Positions 50,408-60,372 of a DNA stretch of 64,000 nt are shown in pieces (the first letter of the stretch is position 1; each line of letters begins with the position of its first letter). Origin of the DNA: Polaribacter sp. (lineage in GTDB: Bacteria; Bacteroidota; Bacteroidia; Flavobacteriales; Flavobacteriaceae); assembly GCA_029245785.1 (NCBI GenBank), contig JAQWOR010000072.1:1-64000 (forward strand), in the 5' to 3' direction. The notes under the pieces are model-generated. The model made no database searches. It had not been told where the DNA came from and saw only the letters and a list, made by a program, of their open reading frames with translations. Both the position numbers and the translations under genes were made by a program.

Positions 50408-50456
50408 AAAACTACAAAAGCAGGCAATTAAAATTGCCTGCTTTTGTAGTTTTTAA
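50408..50456. terminator. Bidirectional terminator with 22-bp perfect stem
   Basis: aaaactacaaaagcaggcaatt (50408-50429) aa aattgcctgcttttgtagtttt (50432-50453), between convergent genes. Confidence 0.92.
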
Positions 50457-50466
50457 TATGAATTTT

Positions 50467-53208
50467 TTAATGATGCCTTCTAAAAGACCTTCTTCCTCTT
50501 CTACTTGAACCTTTCGGTCCTTTGTTTCCATTTAAAGTATATGTTAAACTTAACATATAATAAGTTCCCAATACTTCTTTTGTAGTTTCTTGATAATAGT
50601 TATCAGAACTTGTTCTTGAAAAACCAATACTTTTATTTAATAAATCTAACGCTGTCAACTTCAAGTTTAAACTTTTAGATTTTAAGAATGCATACGAAAT
50701 AGATGCATTCCAAATTGGTACAGACTGATTTGTTCCGAAATTACTATCTGTATACACATCGTATTTAAACTGACTGCTAAAATTGAATGTATTGGTAACA
50801 TTCCAATCTGATTTCACAAAGTATGTTTGCTGAAAATAATCTCTGTCTTTTGTTGTACCAGAAAAAGAGGTCCAGTTTTTACTAAACGTTACACCTGTAG
50901 AAATATCAATCTTTTCTTTTTTATTGTTTTCTAAGGTGACTTTAATCGACCCGTTTTTAGAATTTGTCTCATTTTTTGCTTCATTAATAACAGATTGATA
51001 CTTACTAAATCCACTTTCCAAACGCAAGCTATATCGAATTCCAAGCGGCTTTACTCTTTTTCCAAGGTTTATATTTGCGCTAAAACTATTTTTATTTCCT
51101 AAATTTAAATAGCTACTTGTTCTAACTCTTGTTCGTAAATCTGTTGTTTCTGAATTCACAATTGCATTGGTAGAGTAATCATACCTAATATGGCTAAACA
51201 AACTAAAGCCAGACGCAAAATCAAAAACCCCATACATTCCAAAAATAGCGTACTTTTTTTCTGGAGTCAAATCTTGATTACCCTTTCTAATATACAATGG
51301 ATTGAAATTATTGGTTACTGGAGAAACTTGACTTAAACTTGGTAAGTTTAATGATTTTCTAATTCTCAAAAACATCCAACTTCCTTTTTTAGGTCTGTAT
51401 CTAATTCTAAAAGATGGATTGATACTTGTGTATTCTTTATTAAATACGGATTGATTTCTGATTCCAAAATCTTGTGTTCTTTTCTCAAAATCACTCCCTA
51501 TAGTTAGGGAAAGTTTTTTAGTATTATATTTATAATCTACAGATCCAAAAGCCGTATTTTTATTTTCAAATAAGTCTACTTTAAACGTTGACTCAGAATT
51601 ATTAGCGCCATTTAAACTTTGTGTTTGATCTGTAAATGCATCTTTATTTTGATAGCCTACTCCAGCTTCAACTTCTAAAAAGTGATTGTCAGACAATGGT
51701 TCTGTATACTCAACGCTAAAATCAATAGAGTTGTCTTTAGTATCATTCGTTTTACCACTAACAGTAACTTCATCTATTCTAGAAGGGTCAACATATGTTT
51801 TTGTATTCTCATTTGAGCTAAAACTAGCACTTTTGGAAAAAGACAAATCCAAATCTATCCTCATATTGCGTTTGCTCTTTTCATTAAAGCGTTTGATATA
51901 ATCAAGATTGATACTACCATTACTACTTTCATCTTCACTAATAGATGTTCCTTCATTCTTTATTTCTAAAACGTTACTTGAATTAAAACTTTTAAAAGAA
52001 TTTGTGTTACTACCATTTGTAGTACTAGATCCTAACCGACCTCTCATGGTAATTGTTCTTAATGTATTAGACCTATCTATAAAACTAAAATTTGCTTTAT
52101 TACTTTTCGTTTCACTTTCATTACTACTGTTACTTTCAGAATACAATGTTTCTGTACCGATAAACTCTGTTCTTTTAGAAAGCACATCTCCAGATCTAGT
52201 ATTTGCATAATTATAGAAATAATCGGCATTTAAATTTTGTTTCTTTTTCAACTCATATCCCAAGTTAAAGCCACCAATTCCTGTAGTTCTAAAACCACTC
52301 CCTCCGCTTCCTCCTCTCGAAACCCTGAAAGAACCTCTGCTACCTCCAAAAGACATGATTTCAGAAATATCAGAACCAGAACTGTTTACATTGTTATACT
52401 TTCCGATAATAGACGCTTGAATTTTTGGCGAAAAACGGTTGTAACTTAAACTTGTTAAATACCGGTTATCAGTACCATAACCTCCTTGAAATTTACCAAA
52501 ATCGTTTACTTTTCTATCATCTTTCAATACAAGATTAACCACTTTTGACCTATCAGAATCATCCACTCCGGTTACTCGAGCTTTGTCACTTTTTTCATCA
52601 ATAACTTCTACTTTTTTAATCGCATCTGCAGATAGGTTTTTAATTGCCACCGTAGGATCACCACTAAAAAACTCTTTACCATCAACATACACCTTACTAA
52701 CGTCTTCCCCTTGAGCCTTTACTTTTCCATCTGCATCAACTTCTAACCCTGGTAATTTTTTCAATAAATCTTCTACAGAATCATCTACTCGAACTTTAAA
52801 TGCTTTTGTATTAAACCCTAATGTATCCTTTTTAATTGTAATTGGAATCACGGAACTTATAACCACTTCATCTAACATGTTTTTTTGTTCTTCTAAGATA
52901 ATGGTTCCAAAATTCATTGAGGTTCCTACAAAATTGATATTCTTTTGATATACCTTATACCCTATCAAATGTATTTGAAAAATGCTATTCCCATTTGTAA
53001 TGTCCGTTACCTTATAAGCGCCATTTTTACCTGTACTCGTATAGCTAACCAACGTTGAATCTTTCGCATTTAAAATAGCAATGGATGCAAACTCTAACGG
53101 CTTCTTTTCTTTATCTATAACTTTCCCTGAAATACTTTGAGCAATACTCATTGCTGGTATCAATAGCAATAAAGCAAATTGAAAAATAATTGATTTATTC
53201 ATTTTCAT
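50467..53208 (-). CDS. Outer-membrane beta-barrel / TonB-dependent receptor-like protein
   Basis: Signal peptide, CarboxypepD_reg-like N-term (ISGKVIDKEKKPLEFASIAIL), plug-like KKLPGLEVDADGKVKAQGEDVSKVYVDGKEFFSGDP, beta-barrel. Confidence 0.92.
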   Translation of the reverse strand: MKMNKSIIFQFALLLLIPAMSIAQSISGKVIDKEKKPLEFASIAILNAKDSTLVSYTSTGKNGAYKVTDITNGNSIFQIHLIGYKVYQKNINFVGTSMNFGTIILEEQKNMLDEVVISSVIPITIKKDTLGFNTKAFKVRVDDSVEDLLKKLPGLEVDADGKVKAQGEDVSKVYVDGKEFFSGDPTVAIKNLSADAIKKVEVIDEKSDKARVTGVDDSDRSKVVNLVLKDDRKVNDFGKFQGGYGTDNRYLTSLSYNRFSPKIQASIIGKYNNVNSSGSDISEIMSFGGSRGSFRVSRGGSGGSGFRTTGIGGFNLGYELKKKQNLNADYFYNYANTRSGDVLSKRTEFIGTETLYSESNSSNESETKSNKANFSFIDRSNTLRTITMRGRLGSSTTNGSNTNSFKSFNSSNVLEIKNEGTSISEDESSNGSINLDYIKRFNEKSKRNMRIDLDLSFSKSASFSSNENTKTYVDPSRIDEVTVSGKTNDTKDNSIDFSVEYTEPLSDNHFLEVEAGVGYQNKDAFTDQTQSLNGANNSESTFKVDLFENKNTAFGSVDYKYNTKKLSLTIGSDFEKRTQDFGIRNQSVFNKEYTSINPSFRIRYRPKKGSWMFLRIRKSLNLPSLSQVSPVTNNFNPLYIRKGNQDLTPEKKYAIFGMYGVFDFASGFSLFSHIRYDYSTNAIVNSETTDLRTRVRTSSYLNLGNKNSFSANINLGKRVKPLGIRYSLRLESGFSKYQSVINEAKNETNSKNGSIKVTLENNKKEKIDISTGVTFSKNWTSFSGTTKDRDYFQQTYFVKSDWNVTNTFNFSSQFKYDVYTDSNFGTNQSVPIWNASISYAFLKSKSLNLKLTALDLLNKSIGFSRTSSDNYYQETTKEVLGTYYMLSLTYTLNGNKGPKGSSRRGRRSFRRHH

Positions 53209-53454
53209 ATAATTGTTTTATTCATTTGAAGTGAAACTATTGTTACAATAGCTTCATTATAAACTTTATTCGTTTATAAAAGGTTTAATCCTACCTTTTT
53301 CTTTTTAAGGATTTTAACACTTGTTTAACATTTACTGTTTGATAAAGAACAACCTCGTAAATGTATATGCCTCACTACAACTATTTGTATTTTTAACATT
53401 ATTTAACACCTCTTTTATTTTTTCTTTATCTTTATCCTGAAAAAGAAAAAAACT

Positions 53455-54990
53455 ATGCTAGTTAAAGTCTATGGTTCTGCCGTTTTTGGCATTGATGCAA
53501 CCACCGTTACCGTTGAAGTAAATATCGATAAAGGAATTGGCTACCACCTTGTTGGATTGCCCGACAATGCTGTTCGAGAAAGCAGCTACCGAATTTCTGC
53601 TGCACTAAACAACAACGGATTCAAACTTCCAGGAAAAAAAATCATCATCAATATGGCGCCTGCCGATATTCGAAAAGAAGGTGCCGCCTACGATTTGACC
53701 TTGGCCATTGGAATTTTAGCGGCTTCTCAACAAATTCAATCTAAAAACATTGACAACTATGTAATTATGGGAGAACTTTCATTAGACGGAAGCTTACAGC
53801 CCATTAGCGGAGCCTTGCCAATTGCAATCAAAGCCCGTGAAGAAGGCTTCAAGCATTTTATTCTTCCCAGTGGAAACGCCAAAGAAGCTGCAATTGTAGA
53901 CGACATAGAAGTTTTTGGTGTAAATACCATTATGGAAGTGATTGACCATTTTAATGATGATAAAAAGCTACAACCAACCATTGTTGACACACAAGCAGAA
54001 TTTTACAAAAATATCGATTTTCCTGAGTTTGATTTTTCGGATGTAAAAGGACAAGAGTCTATCAAACGCTGCATGGAAATTGCTGCGGCGGGAGGACATA
54101 ACATTATTCTTATTGGGCCACCAGGAGCTGGAAAAACCATGTTGGCAAAACGACTGCCTTCTATTTTACCGCCAATGAGCTTGCATGAAGCATTAGAAAC
54201 TACAAAGATCCATTCAGTGGTTGGAAAAACAAAAAACAGCGGCTTGCTGTACCAACGCCCATTTCGATCACCTCATCATACCATTTCTGATGTAGCTTTG
54301 GTAGGCGGCGGACAATATCCGCAACCGGGAGAAATCTCTTTATCACACAATGGCGTGTTATTTTTAGATGAACTCCCAGAATTTAAACGAACCGTATTAG
54401 AAGTCATGCGGCAACCTTTAGAAGATCGAGAAGTTACCATTTCAAGAGCCCGATTTACCGTAACCTACCCGTGTAGTTTTATGTTGGTAGCAAGTATGAA
54501 TCCGAGTCCCTCTGGTTTTTTTAATGACCCGAGCAGTCCAATGACTTCCTCTCCTCAAGAAATGCAACGTTATTTAAGTAAAATTTCTGGGCCGCTTTTA
54601 GACCGGATTGATATTCATATTGAAGTGACTCCGGTTCCGTTTGAAAAACTTTCTGACGAACGAAAAGGAGAGGCTAGTGTTGACATTAGAAAGCGAGTTA
54701 CTGCTTCAAGAGAAATTCAATCTGCTCGATTTACAGCGATTAAAAATGTGCATTACAATGCCCAAATGACGGTCAAGCACATCAGGACTTACTGCCAACT
54801 ATCTGAAGAAAGTAAAACACTGCTCAAAAATGCCATGGAAAAATTGAATTTATCTGCTAGAGCCTATGATCGAATTTTAAAAGTGGCAAGGACTATTGCT
54901 GACCTAGACAAAGCCACAGCTATTTCTCCCACACATATTGCGGAGGCCATTCAATACCGAAGCTTGGACAGAGAAGGTTGGCTGGGGTGA
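53455..54990 (+). CDS. YifB family Mg chelatase-like AAA ATPase
   Basis: VYGSAVFGIDATTVTVEVNIDKGIGYHLVGLPDNAVRES; GPPGAGKTMLAKRLPSILPPM; LSARAYDRILKVARTIADL. Confidence 0.97.
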   Translation: MLVKVYGSAVFGIDATTVTVEVNIDKGIGYHLVGLPDNAVRESSYRISAALNNNGFKLPGKKIIINMAPADIRKEGAAYDLTLAIGILAASQQIQSKNIDNYVIMGELSLDGSLQPISGALPIAIKAREEGFKHFILPSGNAKEAAIVDDIEVFGVNTIMEVIDHFNDDKKLQPTIVDTQAEFYKNIDFPEFDFSDVKGQESIKRCMEIAAAGGHNIILIGPPGAGKTMLAKRLPSILPPMSLHEALETTKIHSVVGKTKNSGLLYQRPFRSPHHTISDVALVGGGQYPQPGEISLSHNGVLFLDELPEFKRTVLEVMRQPLEDREVTISRARFTVTYPCSFMLVASMNPSPSGFFNDPSSPMTSSPQEMQRYLSKISGPLLDRIDIHIEVTPVPFEKLSDERKGEASVDIRKRVTASREIQSARFTAIKNVHYNAQMTVKHIRTYCQLSEESKTLLKNAMEKLNLSARAYDRILKVARTIADLDKATAISPTHIAEAIQYRSLDREGWLG

Positions 54991-55020
54991 AATCAATAAT
55001 ACTACTTTTAAAATAACAAC

Positions 55021-55566
55021 ATGAAAAAGAAAACACAAGTACTTGAAAAAACAATCACCAATAAAATGTATTGGATCCGAAATCAAAAAGTAATGATTGA
55101 TAAAGATTTAGCTCAATTATATGGTGTTGAAACAAAAGTTTTAAAACAAGCTGTAAAAAGAAACATGGAAAGATTTCCTAACGATTTTATGTTTGAATTG
55201 AACAAGGAAGAGTTTACAAATTGGAGGTCACAATTTGTGACCTCCAATTCTTCTGACAAAATGGGATTACGTTACGCGCCTTTTGCGTTTACAGAGCAAG
55301 GGATAGCAATGCTATCAAGCGTTTTAAATAGCAAAAAAGCCATCGAGATAAACATTAAAATTATTCGAGTTTTTATCAAAATACGTCAGACTTTTTTAGA
55401 GCACGTAGATTTGAAACTAGAAATTGAAAATATTAAAAAAACGCTTTCTAATCAAAGTAAAAATATAGAATTGGTTTTTACCTACCTAGATGAATTGATT
55501 GATAAAAAAGCACAACAAAAACCTAGAAAAAAATTGGTTACAAAAAATAACCAATACGGTTCTTAG
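55021..55566 (+). CDS. ORF6N domain-containing DNA-binding protein
   Basis: IRNQKVMIDKDLAQLYGVETKVLKQAVKRNMERFPNDFMFELNKEEF...LRYAPFAFTEQGIAMLSSVL. Confidence 0.95.
   Translation: MKKKTQVLEKTITNKMYWIRNQKVMIDKDLAQLYGVETKVLKQAVKRNMERFPNDFMFELNKEEFTNWRSQFVTSNSSDKMGLRYAPFAFTEQGIAMLSSVLNSKKAIEINIKIIRVFIKIRQTFLEHVDLKLEIENIKKTLSNQSKNIELVFTYLDELIDKKAQQKPRKKLVTKNNQYGS
55219..55249. repeat. 31-nt perfect palindrome inside ORF6N gene
   Basis: aattggaggtcacaa-t-ttgtgacctccaatt. Confidence 0.95.
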
Positions 55567-56997
55567 TTAAATAACATACGGAATCACAAATAGATAATAC
55601 AAAATAAGCAGTGCTACTGCGAGGGTATTTAAAATAATCCCTACACGTGCCATTTGACTCACTTTTACATAGCCACTCGCAAAAACAATGGCATTTGGAG
55701 GTGTTGCCATTGGCAGCATAAACGCACAACTAGAAGCCATTGTAACAGGGATTAACACATTTAAAATAGGAATGTTCAATCCAACGGCAATACCTGCAAC
55801 AACAGGCGCCAGAACAGAAACTAGTGCAACGTTACTCATTAATTCGGTCATAAATAACATCAACACAATCAGTAGAGAAACGGTAAGAACAACATTAAAG
55901 TTACCTGCAGCAATGGTCTCTGTAATTAAATCTACAAGACCACTTGTTGCCATTCCTTTTGCGAGCGCTAATCCACCTCCAAAAAGAATTAAAATTCCCC
56001 AGGCTAACTTCTCTGTATCGTTCCATTTTAAAATAAAACTCCCTTTTGTAAAGCTTAATGGAATTGCAAAAAGTGAAATGGCAGCCATTAAACTAATACC
56101 CGTATCTGATAATTTTAAACCCGGAAAAATTGCATTGATTAAGGTTCTTGTAATCCACAGAAAAACAGTAATTGCAAAAATGGTCAAGACTCTTTTTTCT
56201 TCTTTGGTGATCTTTCCCAATTGTTTAATTTCTTCAGAAATAAGATCTGAAGAGGAGGCAAAATTAATATGATTGCAAGGAAACATCCATTTAACAAGTA
56301 CCACATAACTTAGACCAACCATAAGTATTGAAAAAGGCAAACCAAAACTCATCCATTTTAAAAATGATATTTCTATCTGATATTGATTTTCTAACAAGCC
56401 TATCAATACAGAATTTGGTGGAGTTCCAATAACCGTTGCAATTCCTCCAGCATTTGCAGAAAAAGCAATTCCGAGCATAATACTTAAGGCAAAATTTTTA
56501 TCTCCTTTTGTAAAACCATCTTCATCATCAATCAGTAATTTAATCACTGATATTGCTATTGGCAACATCACAACTGTACTTGCAGTATTACTAATCCACA
56601 TACTCATAAATGCGGTGGCTATCATAAATCCGAGTACTACTTTGTTTGGGGTTGTTCCTGTTAAACGAATGATGTTTAAAGCAATTCTTCTATGAAGATT
56701 TACTTTTTCTAAGGCCAACGCCAATACAAAACCACCAAAAAAGAGAAAGATAATTGGGCTTCCATAATTGGCTCCAACATCAGCAATATCCATCACTTTT
56801 AACAAAGGAAATAGCACCAAAGGTAACAATGCCGTAACGGCAATATTTACAACTTCTGTAATCCACCAAATAATCATCCATATGGCAACAGCAACAACTG
56901 TATCGCCTTTTTCTGATACGAAAACAAACGGTAAATTAATAATGATTAAAAATAATAGCGGCCCTAAAAGCAGTCCTGTTTTTTTAGAAAGTGACAT
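55567..56997 (-). CDS. SLC13/DASS family sodium:anion symporter
   Basis: FMSMWISNTASTVVMLPIAISVI; IGTPPNSVLIG; ASSCAFMLPMATPPNAIVFASGYV signature. Confidence 0.93.
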   Translation of the reverse strand: MSLSKKTGLLLGPLLFLIIINLPFVFVSEKGDTVVAVAIWMIIWWITEVVNIAVTALLPLVLFPLLKVMDIADVGANYGSPIIFLFFGGFVLALALEKVNLHRRIALNIIRLTGTTPNKVVLGFMIATAFMSMWISNTASTVVMLPIAISVIKLLIDDEDGFTKGDKNFALSIMLGIAFSANAGGIATVIGTPPNSVLIGLLENQYQIEISFLKWMSFGLPFSILMVGLSYVVLVKWMFPCNHINFASSSDLISEEIKQLGKITKEEKRVLTIFAITVFLWITRTLINAIFPGLKLSDTGISLMAAISLFAIPLSFTKGSFILKWNDTEKLAWGILILFGGGLALAKGMATSGLVDLITETIAAGNFNVVLTVSLLIVLMLFMTELMSNVALVSVLAPVVAGIAVGLNIPILNVLIPVTMASSCAFMLPMATPPNAIVFASGYVKVSQMARVGIILNTLAVALLILYYLFVIPYVI

Positions 56998-57040
56998 TCT
57001 TTAAATTTTTGACTAATGTAGAAAAATCACTTCACACTAA

Positions 57041-57072
57041 AAAACTCTTACAGTTTCTTGTAAGAGTTTTTT
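57041..57072. terminator. Perfect 12-bp stem terminator
   Basis: aaaactcttaca-gtttct-tgtaagagtttt + tt. Confidence 0.8.
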
Positions 57073-57089
57073 ATGATGAAATAACTAAA

Positions 57090-57136
57090 TCAAGCCTGCC
57101 AGCGGTTTTACCTCCTGAAGGTAGGGGACAGGTTCA
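57090..57136. repeat. REP-like hairpin related to 13424-13452 element
   Basis: tcaagcctgcc...ggacaggttca arms shared with 13424-13450. Confidence 0.55.
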
Positions 57137-57144
57137 ATATAAAT

Positions 57145-58461
57145 CTAATATCTATAATGTTCTGGTTTGAACGGTCCTTTTACGGTAACACCAATATACG
57201 CTGCTTGGTCTTCACGCAATTCAGTAAGTTCAATGCCAATTTTTTCTAAGTGTAATTTTGCTACTTTTTCATCCAAATGTTTCGGCAACATATACACTTT
57301 ATTTTCATAAGCATCTCTGTTGTTCCAAAGTTCTATTTGCGCCAAGGTCTGATTGGTAAATGAGTTGCTCATTACAAAACTTGGATGTCCTGTGGCACAG
57401 CCTAAGTTTACCAAACGGCCTTCTGCCAATACAATAATATCATTTCCATTGATCGTGTATTTATCTACTTGAGGTTTGATCTCTACTTTAGAAGCTCCGT
57501 GCGTAGCATTCAACCAAGTCATGTCTATTTCATTGTCAAAATGGCCAATATTACACACAATAATCTTGTCTTTCATCGCTTCAAAATGATGCGCCTGAAC
57601 GATGTCTTTATTTCCTGTAGTGGTAATAACAATGTCTGTATTTCCAATCACGGTTTCTAATTTTTTTACTTCAAAACCATCCATTGCTGCTTGCAATGCA
57701 CAAATCGGATCGATCTCTGTTATGGTAACAATGGCTCCTGCTCCTTGAAAAGAAGCGGCAGTTCCTTTTCCTACATCTCCATATCCACAAACGGTTACAC
57801 GTTTACCGGCAATCATTAAATCGGTAGCTCTTTTGATGGCATCTACGGCAGACTCTCTACAGCCGTATTTGTTATCAAATTTCGATTTTGTTACGGAATC
57901 GTTTACATTAATTGCGGGCATTGGCAGGGTTCCTGCTTTTACTCTGTCGTATAAACGGTGAACTCCTGTGGTCGTTTCTTCACTCAGTCCGTTAATTCCT
58001 GCTGCCAATTCTGGATACCGATCTAAGACCATATTGGTTAAATCTCCACCATCATCTAAAATTAAATTCAATGGTTTTTTATCTTCTCCAAAGAATAAGG
58101 TTTGTTCAATACACCAGTCAAATTCTTCTTCGGTTAAGCCTTTCCATGCATACACTGCAGTACCTGCCGCTGCAACTGCTGCTGCTGCTTGATCTTGTGT
58201 AGAAAAAATATTACACGAGCTCCAAGTAACCTCTGCTCCTAAAGCCTGTAAGGTTTCTATCAAAACAGCTGTTTGAATGGTCATATGTAAACAACCCGCT
58301 ATTCTTGCACCTTTTAAAGGCTGTTCTTCTTTATACTCTTCTCTTAATGCCATTAATCCTGGCATTTCTGCTTCTGCCAAATCCATTTCTTTTCTTCCCC
58401 AATCAGCCAAGGAAATATCCTTTACTTTAAATGGAATGTATGTAGCCGTTTTTGTACTCAT
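57145..58461 (-). CDS. ahcY: Adenosylhomocysteinase
   Basis: [45 protein letters not shown]-term PFKPEHYRY. Confidence 0.98.
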   Translation of the reverse strand: MSTKTATYIPFKVKDISLADWGRKEMDLAEAEMPGLMALREEYKEEQPLKGARIAGCLHMTIQTAVLIETLQALGAEVTWSSCNIFSTQDQAAAAVAAAGTAVYAWKGLTEEEFDWCIEQTLFFGEDKKPLNLILDDGGDLTNMVLDRYPELAAGINGLSEETTTGVHRLYDRVKAGTLPMPAINVNDSVTKSKFDNKYGCRESAVDAIKRATDLMIAGKRVTVCGYGDVGKGTAASFQGAGAIVTITEIDPICALQAAMDGFEVKKLETVIGNTDIVITTTGNKDIVQAHHFEAMKDKIIVCNIGHFDNEIDMTWLNATHGASKVEIKPQVDKYTINGNDIIVLAEGRLVNLGCATGHPSFVMSNSFTNQTLAQIELWNNRDAYENKVYMLPKHLDEKVAKLHLEKIGIELTELREDQAAYIGVTVKGPFKPEHYRY

Positions 58462-58524
58462 AATTTGTATCTTTGTTTTATATCAACTTCGAGCTGCAAA
58501 GTTACGGAATAACTTCTTAAATAT

Positions 58525-59151
58525 ATGCCTCTTTATAAATCGATAATCGTCAACAACAACACCAAAGTATTTATTTGGAAGATTGACGAATCGTTGGTAA
58601 TATTATCAGATGGCATTGCATTGACACAAAGCAGTACAGCGCGTTTACAGGCGATGAAATCTGAGTTGCATCAAAGAGGTTTTTTAAGCGTCCGACATTT
58701 GTTAAAAGAAGTTGGCTATACAGATCAAGATTTGATCTACGATGCCTTCGGAAAACCCCATTTAAAAGACGGTAAACATATTTCTATTACACATTCACAT
58801 CACTTTTCTGGAATCATTATTTCTGAAGACATCCCTGTTGGAATAGACATTGAAAAACAACGTGACAAAATTGTAAAAATAGCACGAAAGTTTACACCGA
58901 TTGAAGAATACAGAACCATTGCCAACCACGAGGCTTTGGTAAGTAAACTGACCATTGTTTGGGGCGCTAAAGAAAGTTTGTATAAAATCTACGGAAAGAA
59001 GGAGCTCCTTTTTTTAAGAGACATCTATATTGCTGATTTCTTGTTTACAGATAAAAAAACAACTGGAGAAATCGCATACAAAGGAGCCACCAACACCTAT
59101 ACCATTCCTTTTTTAGAATTTGAGGGTTTTACCTGTGTCTATGCTTATTAA
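58525..59151 (+). CDS. 4'-phosphopantetheinyl transferase superfamily protein
   Basis: ISITHSHHFSGIIISEDIPVGIDIEKQRDKI and VWGAKESLYKIYGKK. Confidence 0.92.
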   Translation: MPLYKSIIVNNNTKVFIWKIDESLVILSDGIALTQSSTARLQAMKSELHQRGFLSVRHLLKEVGYTDQDLIYDAFGKPHLKDGKHISITHSHHFSGIIISEDIPVGIDIEKQRDKIVKIARKFTPIEEYRTIANHEALVSKLTIVWGAKESLYKIYGKKELLFLRDIYIADFLFTDKKTTGEIAYKGATNTYTIPFLEFEGFTCVYAY

Positions 59152-59242
59152 CTGTAAGAAATTTAATAGCCCCAAAGACCTAAGACCGTTATGCCTAACA
59201 GGCAGAGAACCTAGACTTGATTATAACTAAATAATACCCGTT

Positions 59243-59418
59243 TAACCCGTTGCGCATTTTGATTAAACTAAATGTCAGTTCGAGTGATTTTCAGTAGAAA
59301 ATTGTATCGAGAACAGGTTTTAAAGCCGAAAATTTGATTCTCGATACTAATTTTACTCATAAAAATGAGTAAAATTCACTCGAACTGACAAATTATCTTC
59401 AAAATGCGCAACGGGTTA
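59243..59418. repeat. 176-bp MITE-like/composite palindromic intergenic element
   Basis: 20-bp perfect TIRs taacccgttgcgcattttga (59243-59262) / tcaaaatgcgcaacgggtta (59399-59418); subterminal 15-bp IR tgtcagttcgagtga (59273) / tcactcgaactgaca (59376); inner stems gtatcgagaa/ttctcgatac and aattttactcat/atgagtaaaatt. Confidence 0.85.
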
Positions 59419-59486
59419 TTTTATTTGTTCTCAATTGCACTCAGAATTGATATAAAGTTTTACTTTTACGCTTAGAAATATTCTTT

Positions 59487-59747
59487 ATGAACATATCCGT
59501 AGAATTGACATTATTACCGCTTCAAAATGATTTTGAAGCCCCTATAATAGCATTCATCAAAAAATTAAGAGCCTCTAAATTTACCGTATTAGAAAACCCA
59601 TTGAGCACTCAAATTTATGGAGATTACAATGAGCTAATGCCTTTTTTGACGAACGAAATTAAAACGTCTTTTGAAAGTCAAGAGCATGTGGTAGTCAATT
59701 TAAAAATTGTAAAATCTGATCGCAGCGATTATGAACCAACTTTTTGA
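59487..59747 (+). CDS. Thiamine-binding (MTH1187/YkoF-type) family protein
   Basis: MNISVELTLLPLQNDFEAPIIAFIKKLRASKFTVLENPLSTQIYGDYNELM; overlaps downstream pnuC. Confidence 0.72.
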   Translation: MNISVELTLLPLQNDFEAPIIAFIKKLRASKFTVLENPLSTQIYGDYNELMPFLTNEIKTSFESQEHVVVNLKIVKSDRSDYEPTF

Positions 59748-60372
59748 TTTTTTCCTTAACGCATACCAAAATACTCCTACTAATTTTATTCTGTTAGAGG
59801 TTGTTGCTTTTGTTTTTGGTATTGCTAGTGTTTGGTATGCTAAAAAAGAAAATATTTTAGTTTATCCAACAGGGCTTATTGCCACTGTAATTACAGTCTA
59901 TTTATTATACAAAGCCGCATACTTTGGAGATATGATGATGAATTTCTACTACTCTATTATGAGCCTGTACGGCTGGTGGAATTGGAGCAGAAAGAAAAAT
60001 CATAAAACAATTGTTCCCATTTCAAGAACTACGTTTAAAGAAAAAATAATTGGAGTGGCCTTAGTCCTACTAACAATGCTTGTTACCTATGTTGTGTATC
60101 GCTATTTTGGAAACGACATAAAAATTGAAAATTATCTAGATATTTTTACTTCAGGAGTTTTCTTTACTGCAATGTGGTATATGGCCAACAAAAAAATTGA
60201 AAATTGGACACTTTGGATCTTTGCAGATTTAATTACAGTTCCATTATATGCCTATCGAGGATTAGGAATACTATCATTACAATATCTTATATTTACACTA
60301 CTAGCAATACAAGGATACATCGCATGGAAAAAGAGCTTAGACAGTCTACAGACTTCGGAAAAAACATTGTAA
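59731..60372 (+). CDS. pnuC: PnuC-family transporter (nicotinamide riboside or thiamine, PnuT-like)
   Basis: EVVAFVFGIASVWYAKKENILVYPTGLIATVITVYLLYKAAYFGDMMMNFYYSIMSLYGWWNW. Confidence 0.93.
   Translation: MNQLFDFFLNAYQNTPTNFILLEVVAFVFGIASVWYAKKENILVYPTGLIATVITVYLLYKAAYFGDMMMNFYYSIMSLYGWWNWSRKKNHKTIVPISRTTFKEKIIGVALVLLTMLVTYVVYRYFGNDIKIENYLDIFTSGVFFTAMWYMANKKIENWTLWIFADLITVPLYAYRGLGILSLQYLIFTLLAIQGYIAWKKSLDSLQTSEKTL

Noticed and set aside
55688-56272. 194-aa plus-strand ORF inside the SLC13 transporter gene
   Set aside because: Antisense shadow of a well-supported transporter.
58462-58524. SAM/SAH riboswitch upstream of ahcY
   Set aside because: Divergent gap with the PPTase gene is only ~63 nt and shows no conserved SAM/SAH aptamer core.
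59419-59486. TPP riboswitch upstream of the thiamine-binding/pnuC operon
   Set aside because: No CTGAGA...ACC or GGTAATGC-type THI core visible; only the downstream TonB receptor has one.
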